Assembly: GCA_036346375.1 (NCBI GenBank)
Contig: CM070504.1
Span: forward strand, 10,413,890-10,477,889
Source of the DNA: Guadua angustifolia
Lineage: Eukaryota > Streptophyta > Magnoliopsida > Poales > Poaceae
Reading direction: 5' to 3'
DNA length: 64,000 bases
Position numbers and translations under genes: made by a program. Below, in pieces: positions 44,357-56,934 of this stretch (positions within the stretch are counted from its first letter, which is position 1; every line of letters begins with the position of its first letter). The notes below the pieces were generated by a model. That model saw only the letters and a program-made list of their open reading frames with translations. It searched no databases and was not told the DNA's origin.

Positions 44357-46554
44357 TGATTTTGAGACAGATGCTAGACAACTCAGCTCCCTCCTTGCCT
44401 CGAAGATGAACCCCTGGTCCCCTGCCAAAACTAGAACATGAATTTCTTTATTAGCTGTTCCTTGTGGATTGTGGTAGTGTGCTGCTACTACTACTTTTGC
44501 ATGTAACTTATTAGTATTATGCATAACTTAGATATGATGTATATGGAATATTAGTAACAACACATTTGAAAAGTTTTCTCAGGCAATTGAAATTTTCTTA
44601 AATTTTAGTCACTTTTTTCAAACCCATGGATCCAAATCTAACCATCCACATCATCCTCTAACTATTATATAAATTCTGCCCTACCCTAAACCCTAACCCA
44701 CCACCTCCCTACCTCTAGCCGCCCCCCCCTCCTCGCGTGTTGCCTCCCACTACCTCATCAATGCCACCGCCAAGGCCTGCCCACCGAGCTCCCTCTACCA
44801 TTGCTCGACACAACAACTGGCAACGAGAGCATTGCTGGCACCACAAGCCTCTTATACCCCTCCTCCACCTCTCCCGCCACCCTCCTTCCTGTTCTTAGTG
44901 CGGCAGCACCCAAACCTTAACCTGTGAACCTAAGTCCTAGCCCGACAATGGCACTGGAGAGGAGGACGATGACCTTGGCTAGATCATGATCTCCACGTTA
45001 GCCCAAAGGTGAGCCAATTCGGCCATGATTTTGCAGCCTGTGATTTAGCAAATCCATTGAAATAAATATAGCACTACTATGCATTGTCGTCTCGATTCTA
45101 AATTAATTGTTATTTCTGATGACCATCTCTAGACTCTAGTAGTTTCTGGCACATAAGGAAATAACTAGAAGGCAGGTGAAGCATTGTTAATTTCTGCAAC
45201 ATAAATTATGGACATGCTTCACTTGTCTTTAACACTATTGGAGTGAAAAAATTAATGATTTCCTTTGCAATTGATAAGCCTATCTGCCTCTTTATGCTAA
45301 TGCCTCCTTTCTATAGTCTAGTAGTATTGCCTAGGGATCAACAAAACCGGTTATTGGTGGGTTGGCTTGGAAACCTGGCCTAATTCTCAAAGGATCAAGA
45401 AATACTTTTTTTTACGTTGATCAAGAAACACTATTGCATCAATATTCCTTGAAGTGAACTATTGTTGTTGTGCATTGTTTTATACTTCATCTGAAGAAAA
45501 ATTCGTGGCGTTCTTCGTGTTGTCTTCTGTTGTGGTACTTTCAGTGCTACCTTCCATAACTATCACCAACACTTAGGAAGAATCTTACGAGAATTTTGCA
45601 TGAGTTTGAAATGAAAAAATTCAGTTCACACATTAAACAAAAATAATTCTGGTATTTTAAATGTGACCATATAGCAGGGTTCAAAATATAAAAAATTTGA
45701 TTTTCAAAAGATTTTTGATTTTTCATTATCGATAAAAACCGGCCAAAAATCGTTAGAAACCAAAGGGTTAAGAAATCAATTTTTTAGAAAAAAATAAAAA
45801 TCAAAAATCAACTAGCCAATTTAATGTTTCCTAGAGCCGTTTTTTGAGCGATTTTCACCGATTATTGACCGGTTTATATTGCATAAATTTTTCTGATTTT
45901 TTTAATTGGATCAGTTTACCAAACGGTTTCTAATGCCAAGCTGGCTCAATACGGAACCTGCTATCGAGTGCAATGTGTCACTCACCTCACTTGTGTCAAA
46001 GAAGTGTTATATTTGAATTTTGGTGAGAAGGAATAGATGAGCAACTTGTATCACATGCACGATAAAGATTTTTTAGCAAACCAAGACAATAGATATGAAT
46101 AGATTGCTACTGGGAAGAGATTGTATCTTAAAAATATCATTTATATATGGGATCAATGGAAAAACATTGTAGGTCCATTTAAATAGAACATAAAGATATA
46201 ATTCATTAATTAGAGTAGTTGTTTCTAAAAAAACTTATTTAATCATTCTTTCCTATAGATACCAACTAAGATACAAAATACTCCCACTATTTTTGAATAT
46301 GTGCTATTCTAGATTCTTCCCCTTCTACTAAGGCGGCGCATCTCCAAAAATAAACTGCATTACCCCTCTTCGCATATCTTTGGATGATGTGTCTTACAAT
46401 AGGTTATATTAGTAAATAATATTAAAAATAGTTAAAGGTGAGAGATATAAAAGAAAAAAGTAATAAAATATCACCTCAAAATTGTACAATAGTATGAATT
46501 CAAGAATTAGGAATACACCTTGGCTGACTCATCCACAATCAGTCAACTTTTTCA
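44357..46554. other. Intergenic, no gene supported
   Basis: A CT/CC-rich pocket at 44690-45000, with 'CTAAACCCTAACCC' and then a proline/serine-rich frame, resembles a captured or decayed gene leader but has stops and no family signal. From 45660 to 45960 there is AT-rich repeat text with inverted TTTTTGA/TCAAAAAT pieces. Nothing else is recognised. Confidence 0.3.
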
Positions 46555-46862
46555 TAGGGCCTGTTTGTTTTTACTGTGGATTTTCTAAAAACTGATTTTT
46601 GATTGTAGCTGCAGAGAAATTGATTATGAATTCTAAATTCTAATATAGTATTTGGTGGGTAATTACTTGGAACTTTCAATGATATTCTCATATTTGTATT
46701 TTTTAGAATCCACACAAACACATATAAAATGGATTGTGGATTCTAGTATATATGGATAGGCTGAATTATGAGAATCAACTTCTAAAATTAAACTGTTTAT
46801 TTTTAATTCAGCTTTTAAAATCAGAATTCAAAATATACAGCAAAAACAGATAGGGTCTATTC
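46555..46862. mobile_element. MITE-like element with GGGCCTGTTTG ends
   Basis: ATAGGGCCTGTTTGTTTTTACTGTGG at the left (46554 on) and, inverted, ATAGACCCTATCTGTTTTTGCTGT at the right are paired termini. The AT-rich interior has fold-back ATTCTAAATTC/GAATTCAAAAT pieces. No coding frame. Confidence 0.5.
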
Positions 46863-47397
46863 GTCCATAGAACCGTTGCCATCCCACCCCTGGGATCGTC
46901 TAGTTCAACAATCCAATATGCTACCTCCCCGCCTGGCCCACCGGTCAACGTGTGCGAAAGCTCACGCCTTCGGAATATACTGACGCGTTATAATCTACTT
47001 TCAATGACACCACGATCCCACGACACGCGGTCCCACACGCAGGCGGAGAAACACGACGGGCAGCCGGTGCAACATATCTGGGTGCAGCCGATGCGAGCGT
47101 CCAGATGTGTCCGGTGTGTGGGGCCCGATCCTCGAACTGGAGACGTGGCAACATCGCGCACCCGACACCCCCTCGATGACATCATGGGCCCACCAATTCC
47201 AGACCCACATGTCAGTGTTTCACAAACCCGTCGTGCGGTAACCGGCTAGACTCGCTATTTCCCGAAAGGTGGGGCCCGGAAGAGGAACAGCCCTGCCTAC
47301 CCCTCGCAACCGCCTCCTTCCTCTCCACGCTTCTTTAGTTCTTATTAAGGGAGAGCTGACAACACCGGACGCAACAACACCACAAAACCCACTTCAC

Positions 47398-47429
<32 letters not shown>

Positions 47430-47479
47430 AGCCCCGCCAACTCCCGCCCGGCGCTCGCGTGGCGATCGCGTGGAATCCA
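46863..47479 (+). promoter_or_regulatory. GC-rich promoter and leader of the gene at 47480-55428
   Basis: Composition becomes GC-rich from ~46870. CT-rich leader follows, with (CT)n at 47402-47429 and CGAACCCTAGG-like text near the ATG, as usual for grass genes. I could not pinpoint a TATA box or a transcription start. Overlapping frames on both strands here are composition artefacts. Confidence 0.4.
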
Positions 47480-50400
47480 ATGACCTACCCGCCGAACCCT
47501 AGGCCCGCCAACTCCCGCCCGGCGCCGGCGACGCCGCCCGCTTGCCGTCCCGACGCGCCGCCGAGGGCTGCGCAGGTGATCAACCATTTCCTCCCCGGCC
47601 TACGTTGGTTTCCCCCCAATTTCTTGGCGATCGGGGTTGCTTAGGGTTTTCCATGGGGGGTTTGGCGGTGTGAAATGGAGAGGGCTTGGTTGACGCCTCC
47701 TCTTGCTTTTTGTTCGTCGAGTGGGTTTTGTACATGTCGCTTGCTCTTGATGGGTCTTACTAGTAGCAGTTGCGTGCTTCGCCCGGCTTGCGATTTTTTT
47801 TTGTGTTTTGGTTTTGTTCGTGAGAAAAGGAAGATCTTTTTTTTTTCTTTTGTGGAACTATCACTTTTATTTATACAGAAACCTAGGAAATTGTTAAATC
47901 TTCATTGGTTTTGTTCTACTGTTGCAGGATACAGCTCGTCCAACTTGTGGTAACAGAAGCGATTCAGGAAATATGACCCGCTCTAAGTGCAAGCAAGCTC
48001 CAGAGCATGCGTAGGTTCCTTTTTTTTTTTTGCTTATTTAATCTGCGCATAGATTTGTCAAAAAAGACCCTTGTTTGTTTGTCTCGTGCATTTTACCTTG
48101 TCAGTTTTGTAGAAGATCTCCCATTCACCATTCTGCTTTGCACTTATGTTCACAAGGAAAACGCTTCGTTGTTTTGTTGCATGTCTTCTGTTGTCTTTTT
48201 GGTGCTGAAACTTTTAACAACTTTCTTAAAGTGCCCAAATTACTCGTAATACTGTGGTAACTTGAAACATTCGCAGCATATTATATAATCGATTGTTTAG
48301 AGCGCCCTAACTGTTCATTATTCCAATGTGTTGATGTACTTCTCCATTTACCCATTTATAACGCTAGTGAAGGTCTACTCATTTATTTATCCATATGCAT
48401 TGGTAGGATATATTTTTGGGGGAAAGACTGCATCACTCTAAAGAATAGGTACCCATTTTCATGTTTTGTCTAGAATATTGGTTTGGCTGGCCGAATGGTA
48501 TGGTGTATGTGCCTTCAGTGTAGTGGTTATAAGGTTGATATGTCTAGCTATTACTTGGGTAAACTTATGCCTATTTGGATTGTATCCAAACTATAGAAAA
48601 TTGACCTCAATTGACCACTGCATATATTAAATATTGAGCATAGGGAACATAAACCAATAGCTAGGTGCAATCATGCAAACTTTACACGTTGACCAGCATA
48701 TGTTGGATGGATGGATGGATGGATCATATTTTCAGGTATTTAAGGCTCACGTGTTGGATGACTTTTTTTAATAACCACCTCACTTCTTGGAGAACTATTT
48801 ATGAGGGATCCCACCTTATCAAGATCCATTTAATCTAATCCATTCATCTCTCATCCAATGGCTTGTGTGAGAGTTTGCATGACCGCACATAGCTGTTGGC
48901 CTGCACTAGACTCTTGAAACATATATCATCTTTTCTTGCAGAATTTTGGATCATAATCAGTCAAAGAATGGGTGCTTAGGTTGAGTCAAAGAATGAGTCT
49001 AAGAAAAATAAACTGCTAATGGGTGCTTAGGTTGAGTGAAATATGGGTGTATACGATCCAATATATAACTTGATATCAGTTGTTTATAATCTGCTATACA
49101 ATAAGCTAATCGATGCACATCTGATTATTAATTATGGTATTCAGTATTTGACTACTAGAATGCAGTTCTGAGCATTATGCCTCTTCAGATAAGATGAACC
49201 ACATATATATTTATAATTTTCTATGGCATTTTGGTTTAAATCTCCTGGTATAATTTGAGTCATATTTTGGATGACGTGAAAGTTTATTGAGTATTAACAC
49301 TCGATATACTAGCTTCCTTCTTTTGTACGGCTTCCCACTTCCCATAAAAGTAGAGGTATTGGTTATTATTACATCAGAACTAGCTACTGTGGCATTATGT
49401 ATAGTATGTGTGTATCTTTTGTTTTTGTAGGCTCTTGGCAGACTAGCAAGTCATTCCTGTTGATCTCATTTAAATTTCATGCACTTTTTTGTATATTACA
49501 AATTGCATATTCTTATGTGTTATTTCCAGTCTAATTGGTTTTACAACTGATAGTGATTTTTTCTCTCTATTTTGAGTCATCTCAGACAGAACAAAGACCA
49601 TCATGCCAATGATGCAGTGAAGTACAGGATGCATAGATCTTCTGGTGGCGGTGGTACATATACAAAACCTGATGCTAGAGTGAAGTTAATTCCCGCAGAA
49701 GACATTATTTATGTACGACAACGACATGGACAATCGTTTGGTAGAACTGTTGGCTCAGCTGGACCGCAGAAAAGGCATTGCAGACGAAATGTCACTCCTC
49801 CTCCAAGTTCACGTAAAGTGTCTCTTGTGGGATCCACATCGCTCAATCAAAAGCCTACACCACCAGCCTCACCCGTTGCCTCATGTCTTTCTCCTAAGAG
49901 GCTTGAGAGAGCTGAAAATGGGTATTCACTTGTTGGGGACTACATCACAGGTTCCCTTACTACAAAAATTGATTCTCCTAAGAAATGGCCATCACCAAGC
50001 TGCAAGGCTGACCTTTTGCAGCCTTCTGGGACATCTCTGGTTAATGATGCTACTGTTTCTAAGAATCTTGGCAGAACGGATAGTAGAGGAGCATTTGTTA
50101 GGAGTTGCAGATCAACTGTTTTACAAAGTCAAGTCCAGAGCAGTGCAATTCCTCCAGTGGATTTGCTAAAAAAATCAGTGATAAATCCCAGATCTCCTAG
50201 TTCTGTGCATGTGCTTGCTGCACCTTCAAGTGAGTCTCCTATTGGTTCAAATGCAGAGCCTTCTACTAAGCTTGTCTGTGCTCCTGACAATGGGAAGAAG
50301 TGTTGCACAGCTCCTTTTGTGCGAAAAGAACCAACTGTGAAGCCTACATTACCGAGCCAAACATTTGTGCTTAGCGAAAGGTCCAGTCAGGTACATCAAG

Positions 50401-53400
50401 ATACTAGATCAAGACCTTCCAGACTAAATTTGTTTGATAGAAAACACAACCTGGCCTCACTGCAGCGCGAAACAACCATTCCTCAAACACAAAGCCCGCA
50501 GTCCACATCTCCTGCACAATGTATCGAACTGTCTAATGACTTTGAAGCAGTTCCTTCCTCTAAGAGCCCTATCAGCAATGAAAAACAAACAAACCAGGAG
50601 GTGTCAATTAATTGTAACATATCTTCAGGTACAGTGAAGATCCTGAGTTCCTGACAGTAATCTTTTCTATTCTTATCTAAAATAAATGAAATGATAGCAT
50701 CCCTGTAGTCTAGTGTTTGATAAATTATGCTTATTCAAAAATTGCAAAAGAAAATTTTGTCAAGATGTTCAGCTTAAGTACCCAGCTTTTATTTACTTAG
50801 GGCGAGCCTGTTTACCTTATTGAGATCTGTCTGCTTTTGCCTTATTGGATATCTTGCTGGATTTTGTTTCAAAACAAGAAAAACATCTTGCTGGATTGTC
50901 ATTAGATTGCCCGGGATCTTATTAGTAAACACAGAAAACAATAGATTAACCTTCTTACTTTTTTAGGTCATGCTGCACTATCATTACATTGCTTCGCATT
51001 TCTGATTCTTTGTTCTTAGATTATAAAGGGTTGTAGAAACTTGTGGTTATTCAAGGTTTGAGGAAACACGGAAACTTAAGAAGATACAATGAATAATTGA
51101 AAAATAACACAAATTGCATGTATGGTTGGAAACTGCTACAGAAATTTTAAGCTCATTATTACTTAACTGGCTTTGAGTTTTTCTCACATCCATAACCTTT
51201 TTCTTATCTTATATATGGTAGTTCTACAGTATGCTGAGCTTGGATATAATGTTTGATCTATTTTTCCTTCAAATGAGTTTTTATTGAAATAGCCCTCCGT
51301 GTCTTTGACATAGTTTTGCTGCACTTCGTCCCATTATTCGGAATTCCGTTTTTAGATTTCTCCTTTTGTTTACTATCTCTGTTGGGGATCCCTTCAGTCC
51401 TCATTTGCAAGGATAGAAGTACGGAACACAAAATAACTGGATGATATTTTCTATGTTTATTGCTGAAAATTTTCTTCTGAGAAGTTTGTTGTAATAACAT
51501 CGGTATTTCAGAAACTGGTGCTCCCGTAATTTTACATACAAAACTGCACAAGAAGCAGTACCAACCAGAAGCCTGCTGGAAGTAAGTAATATGCATCTTA
51601 TGCATTAGAATATTTATTTTGTTGTGCTGTACTTTTCCTGTTACACAACCTGGATTTATCCTCTCAACTGAATGTATTGATTTTTAAGATGTAGCCACCA
51701 AATTGAATAAAAGTTTGTTTTGGGCTCAAGTACAAAACTAAGAGATGCCAGAAGTTGATCTGCCCAAGTTATCAATGCTGGCGACGTGATTTACAAGAGC
51801 ACTGTTTTAATTTCACTTATGTCATCCAATACTAGCTGTGCTATTAGCCTTGAACCTTGTCTGGTAGGCGATGAAGTTAATTATTAGTATAGGTAGGCTG
51901 TGCATCAGATTTGTGGCGGAGTTATTTTGGAGCTGTCTTATGTCAAACAAATAACAATGCAATAAGCTATATCAGAACAGTGTTCATGTGCAATACAAGT
52001 GATGACTGTTTCTTTTTGTTGAACTCTTCTGCAATTCCAAAGTGTTGAACCTTTTATGTAACGCTGAAACCAAACTACAATGATGAATCTGTGTCATTTT
52101 GCTGTTTTAGTGTCTGTGTACTTTACACTTGGATCTGTTTCCAATTTCTTTAGGGGCAAATTTGAAGTAATTGGGAAGCTAACACATACTTGTGACGGAC
52201 TTGAAGCCCATTTCCCTTTTGAAATTTTTATCAAAGTTTATGAAGCTTCAAAACAAATTCCAGAAATCTTAAAGCTAGAGGCTCTACCTCTTTCTCGGCT
52301 GTGGCCGAAAATGTTCAAGATGAAACCTCCAGATGGACAGGATATTGGACTATGCTTCACAAGCTCTCTTCAAAGGTACATGTACTCTAATCATCATAGC
52401 ATGTACTTACGTTAAAGAAGCATTGGTAGTGATTTGGTGAGTTACATGCAGCCATGCCAGCTGCCATATATGAGCTAGCACTCATTTCAGTTACCTGCAA
52501 ATGACCACCTAAGTGGTCCAACACTTTATTCTGGACAAACAATTTTGTGCGAGTGCTTTTGGATTTAAAAAATCTTTTGTTGTTTATAGAGTATGCGCAC
52601 ACCTGTGCACTTAACACTTATCCACATGTGTGTGCTCTATCTCATAAGCTTATAAAGTTGTAATCATTTATTACAGGCCAAATAGGAATTTTGATCATCT
52701 CCTGGAACATACTTCACATATTGGCTTGCGGGCCAACATGGGCATTATGGAGTTGCTGATATTTTCATCCAAGCTGCTTACACAAGATTATCAAAGTATG
52801 TTCACATGATCGTTGCAAAGTTCTATTTCCATTACTTATTGTTTTCAAATTCCACCATGGTTGACATGATTTTCGACTTTGAAGTTTCTACTCGATGAAA
52901 TGCATATCTTTCGTGAAGTTTTCTATTTGGGTTTTTTTATTTTTGAAACTGTTTTTTTTTTCTCGTTGGAAACTGGATATTTGATATTCTTGGCAATCCC
53001 AGCTAAATGTTTTATGACATGTTTGAAAAACTAGTATGCGGGATTGCAGTTGCGAATTTATCATCTAACTCCTGTATAATTATTATTGTAACAGCGAAAA
53101 GTGGCAAATTCTACTTTTGGGGTGTTTTCCGGAAACGTCTCAAAAAAATGCAGCACCGATCTGATGATCATACAAATAATGCAATCAGCAATGCCAGTCT
53201 ATCACATGGAGACTCTTGTGACAGATCTGAAGAGTGTGGCATGAACTTGGATTTGACAGACGGCAAAGAGGCAAAGAGTGACAAATGCGAGATTGGCATG
53301 AAGCTGGATACCACAGGTGGTAAAGAGATGGTGAGGGACGAATCTAAGGAGATTGGCAAGATATTGGATGTGACAGGCGACAAACAGATAGAGAGGAACA

Positions 53401-55428
53401 ACCGTAGGGAGATTGGCATTAAATTGGATGTGACAGGAGACAAAAAGACAGATAGGGTCAACAAATGTTTGGCAACGCTCAAAACTCCTGATTCAAATGC
53501 TGCGGCCAGCTGTGCAGCTCCTGCTGCTTCTTCCATTGACAGATGCTGCAGTTCTAACTCCGCAGGTAAGAACTTTTTCTTGCTTGGCTGCTGCAGCTTG
53601 CTATTGCACTGTTGCAGCTCCTGCACTTGCTTTGGTTTGATACATGGTTTCTTATTAAAGCTTCCTCTGACTACAGATTCTCCATGTCAATCTGCTACAA
53701 GAGCTCCTCCTGGCTCAAACCTAGTTTCGGACACACCTCCAGGGTTTCCTCTTGATGTCCCTCCTGGCTTCACAAAAGCTCATTGTCTGCTTCGTACAGG
53801 AGAAACTGCTGAGTCATATATGGATTCTTCACCCAGCCTTGTTTTGGACACACCTCTAGGGTTTCCTCTTGATGTCCCTCCTGGCTTCAGGAAAACTCAT
53901 TGTCGGCTTCATGCAGGAGAAACTGTTGATCCATACATCGACCCTTTTCTCAGCCTTGGTTTAGACACTCCTCCAGGATTTCCTCTTGATATTCCTCCTG
54001 GCTTTACTGAAGCCCATCGTCGTCTACCCACCATAACTTCTGTTGGAGCAGAAGCTGGTGTTTCCGCTCCAAGGCCTGTTCAAACAGAAGTTCCTCCTGG
54101 AACTAGATTGCTTTCAGTGAAAAAAGAGCCTGGGCTGCCTGTGATCTATAAGGCCACAGAGATGATAACACCAATTCAAAAAGTAGATGAAATGAAAATC
54201 AAGCATAAGGTTCAGCATTGTTCCCATTCTTGTTTCAGTAATCCCATATTTTGCAATGATCTTTATGTTATTTCTCAGAACTATACTGTGGTGGCTCATG
54301 CTATCTACTGCCTTCTCGTCTTCTGTTATATTCGGCGTGTTGTCAGTACTTTGCTTGCGGGAAGTCTGCTTTTATTTTATGTGCACACACACGTGCATGA
54401 ACTACTCTTCTTGTGCATAATGTTAAGTCCAATGCCTTTTCACGCTCTTATGACTTTGCAATAAGCTACTGCCAGTAATAAGAAACTCCAAACCAAGATG
54501 AAAATGCTTGAAGATCATACTTGCGATGTTCTCTTGCTAGTCCTTAATTTGGTCAGTTTTGTCTGCTCCATAATATTTCTACTCGCTAGCAGGGTTAAGG
54601 CCCCCCTTCACGTTTATTTTATAACAAAGGCAAAGGATTCTAGTGTTCTGCTTTACTAATTGATCAAAAAATTTATTGTGGCCTAATGGAGACAAGCCAA
54701 AGCTGCAGTTAAGCAATTAATGTATAAGTAACTTTTACTTGTTAATTGGATTTTTTCTTTGTGGAGTTTTTTTTTTTAGGATGACGGAGAAAGTTAATTC
54801 ACTCTTAATGTATACTATATTTTGGGTACCACCGTAGTACATCACATGGGAGTTACTTCGTTTTTAATTTGGTACAAACGCCTGCTTCTTTTGAATGTAG
54901 CACCAATGCCTCTAATTTTCTGAAGCGTGTATTAATGTAAATATATAGCCTTTTGTGAGTAACCTAAATAAATTTTTCATTAAATTGCTGTGAGCAGCAG
55001 GTTATTAGCTGATGTCATGCATCAGAATAAACCAAATATATATAGTTTAATAAAGTGTGCGGTTAGAGGCTTAATCTTAGCCATACATCATTTTTTTCTC
55101 TACTTTATAGTGCTTTGTTATTTACGCACAGAATAGAAATTTCCAATGGGCGTTTGCGCTTGCACAAAACATTCACATGCTTTTCCATTCGAACCATATA
55201 TTCATCTGAGTTTCAGTTAACTGAGATTAGCACTCACTTGTGCAGGTAAAAGTGGAAGCGGAGGAAAGCTCAGAGGAGCGAGAGTTTCCGAAGGCCAGGC
55301 TGCTTTCAGATATGCTGGCGGACAAATTTCAAGAAATGGGGGCACCAGAGAAACAAAAGCATCACAGAAAGAGAGGTCACCCGAGCCTTCTGCTGCAGGT
55401 ACAACCAAAAGGCTCAAGGGAATGGTAA
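47480..55428 (+). CDS. AIPP2-like SPOC-like domain protein without a PHD finger
   Basis: Nine exons, 47480-47575, 47928-48010, 49586-50628, 51512-51581, 52154-52375, 52677-52795, 53095-53565, 53677-54209 and 55246-55428, join in phase to 2820 nt (939 aa). Residues about 430-575 (KGKFEVIGKLTHTCDGLEAH...IPEILKLEALPLSRLW...YFWGVFRKRL) match the SPOC-like domain of AIPP2/PAIPP2-type plant chromatin proteins. Those proteins act with PHD/BAH partners in transcript and histone-mark control. RVKLIPAEDIIYVRQRHG near residue 90 is the segment that normally follows the PHD finger, but the Cys-rich finger itself is absent. After the domain come two runs of internal repeats and a basic tail. The last exon is least certain: 54209|GTTCAG is a weak donor, and GTACAA (55399) and GTAAGT (55425) could be donors of a longer form. 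Nuclear location is inferred. Confidence 0.8.
53238..53465 (+). repeat. Four ~60-bp in-frame tandem repeats (exon 7)
   Basis: Peptide units begin GMNLDLTDGKE, GMKLDTTGGKE, GKILDVTGDKQ and GIKLDVTGDKK. Each is 19-20 residues and ends in a charged linker with EI. They directly follow the SPOC-like domain. Confidence 0.85.
53730..54034 (+). repeat. 117-bp in-frame tandem repeats, 2.6 copies (exon 8)
   Basis: Units start at 53730, 53847 and 53964, exactly 117 bp (39 aa) apart. They share DTPPGFPLDVPPGF then AH/TH, R.GET and a P-S-L-L end. The third copy is cut short after the PPGF segment. Confidence 0.9.
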
Positions 55429-56265
55429 GTTGAGATGCAACTGCACCTCCTCTTCAGGTCCTATGGCACACGCCAAAGAACCAAGGTCGTCGTTGCCAAC
55501 ATCTTCAGGCGATATCCATGTGACTGCTACTCCGTAGTGAGAGTGCTACATGTACATGTGTTGTGTGCGTTCAAGAGTTCCCAGCGCACTGATTGGCCAG
55601 CATTATGTTCGTGTGTAGTCTGATTGGTAGGATTCGCTTGCTCTAAGAAACGGTGGCACCCTCAATTTTCAGGCGAGAAATACTACTCCCAGTAATGTAT
55701 GCAGCTTTGGAGAGGTGAGACTCGAAGTCGTCTTGAATAGTGTTTGATTTTGTATGGAGGGAAGTGCCTGGTCCATTGGGACGTCTTTGAAATGGAACGT
55801 AACATTTTAACAAGGGAGTGCTTCTGTGTTTTTTTTTTGAAAGTTACACGGATATTGAAGCATAAGCGAAAGATAGATAATGATTATTCACTTTATTTGC
55901 TTCAAAATTTACGTAGGAGCTCAGAAACACTACTCTAAGGGAGGTTACACAAAATCTCAGTATTATCGACAGTTAAGGCGAAACCTCTTAAAAAGTTCAT
56001 CATCCCTTGCAATTAACAGGATGACAAGCATGATCTGGTCCTCGGGCGTTTGCTCTTCATTACACAACAGTTCTTTTGCACGCTTGTTCTCGCCCAAAAT
56101 AACAGATACCTACTCTAATACCACGTCGAATATTTGGATACTGCCACCTTCAGATGTTTCCTCCTCGAACTCATCCAGGGGACCGAGAAGCCAGTGTGCC
56201 CTCCAAACAATCGAATGCGACAGAAGTCGTTCAGTTGAGTAACCTTCCCTTTTCAGCTGTAACAA
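55429..56265 (+). other. 3' UTR and spacer
   Basis: Sequence after the TAA at 55426-55428 has two further possible donors upstream of it, so extra exons cannot be excluded. Frames at 55435-55623 and 55880-56242 show no family. No other feature. Confidence 0.3.
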
Positions 56266-56865
56266 TGTGTGTGCACTGTTAAGGAGTTAAGTGGGCAATT
56301 AACTGTCAACTCTTAGAATGGGTGTCTTTTGGACACCATCAATTTTCACCTATTAGCTTGTATAAATATGTAATACATGTGCAATAAAAGCGATATCTCA
56401 TTCTCAAATTCAATTTTACTTTACTTTCAACATGTTATCGGCATTGCTCTAATCCACTGAGCACAGGCAAACAGAGGCCAGCGGTAGATGGGAGGATCAC
56501 TGGCCACATCATGGACACGGACATGCAGACATCTCCAAAAAGGAGATTGCAAAGCTGGCCTTGAATGGCAACAATTATATGACTTGAGAGATAGATCTAA
56601 AGAAATATTTGATGGGTAGAGGTTTTGGTGCTACCATTACTGAACCTCAACAAAATGACCCACAAATTTCACATGCCTCAAAATATGCAACCCTGCTTTT
56701 ATTCAGCATAACCTCCACTCAAACCTAAAAACTGAGTACTTGATGAAGGAAGATCCACTTCAATTGTGGAACTCCTTAAAAGAGAGGTATAGCCAACAGA
56801 GGTCGGTCATGTTACCAGAAGCTCAACGAGAATGGTTACTTATACATTTCTAGGACTTCAAGTCG
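56266..56865 (+). mobile_element. Truncated Copia retroelement: short LTR plus gag start
   Basis: An LTR-like stretch of about 165 bp (56266-56430) ends in TATAAATATGTAATACATGTGCAATAAAAG-type promoter/poly(A) text and a CAACATGTTATCGGCA junction. It is followed by a gag-like reading: SKKEIAKLALNGNNYMT, then a stop, then EIDLKKYLMGRGFGATITEP, then QISHASKYATLLLF. Later pieces (LWNSLKERYSQQRSVMLPEA) are in a shifted frame. This is the UBN2-type gag head of plant Copia elements, inactivated by stop and frameshift. It is cut off at 56865, right beside the RUS-like gene remnant. Confidence 0.65.
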
Positions 56866-56934
56866 TGGCAGTGTGATTGCAAGGCACAAGAGGATGAATT
56901 TCATGAAACCAGGAAAAAGAAAACGGGTACACAC

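Noticed and set aside
46950..47249. Frames on both strands in the promoter of the AIPP2-like gene
   Set aside because: All phases are open because of GC composition; they contain no recognisable domain.
48011..49585. A hidden PHD-finger exon in intron 2 of the AIPP2-like gene
   Set aside because: No Cys-x2-Cys series flanked by splice sites could be read on the plus strand.
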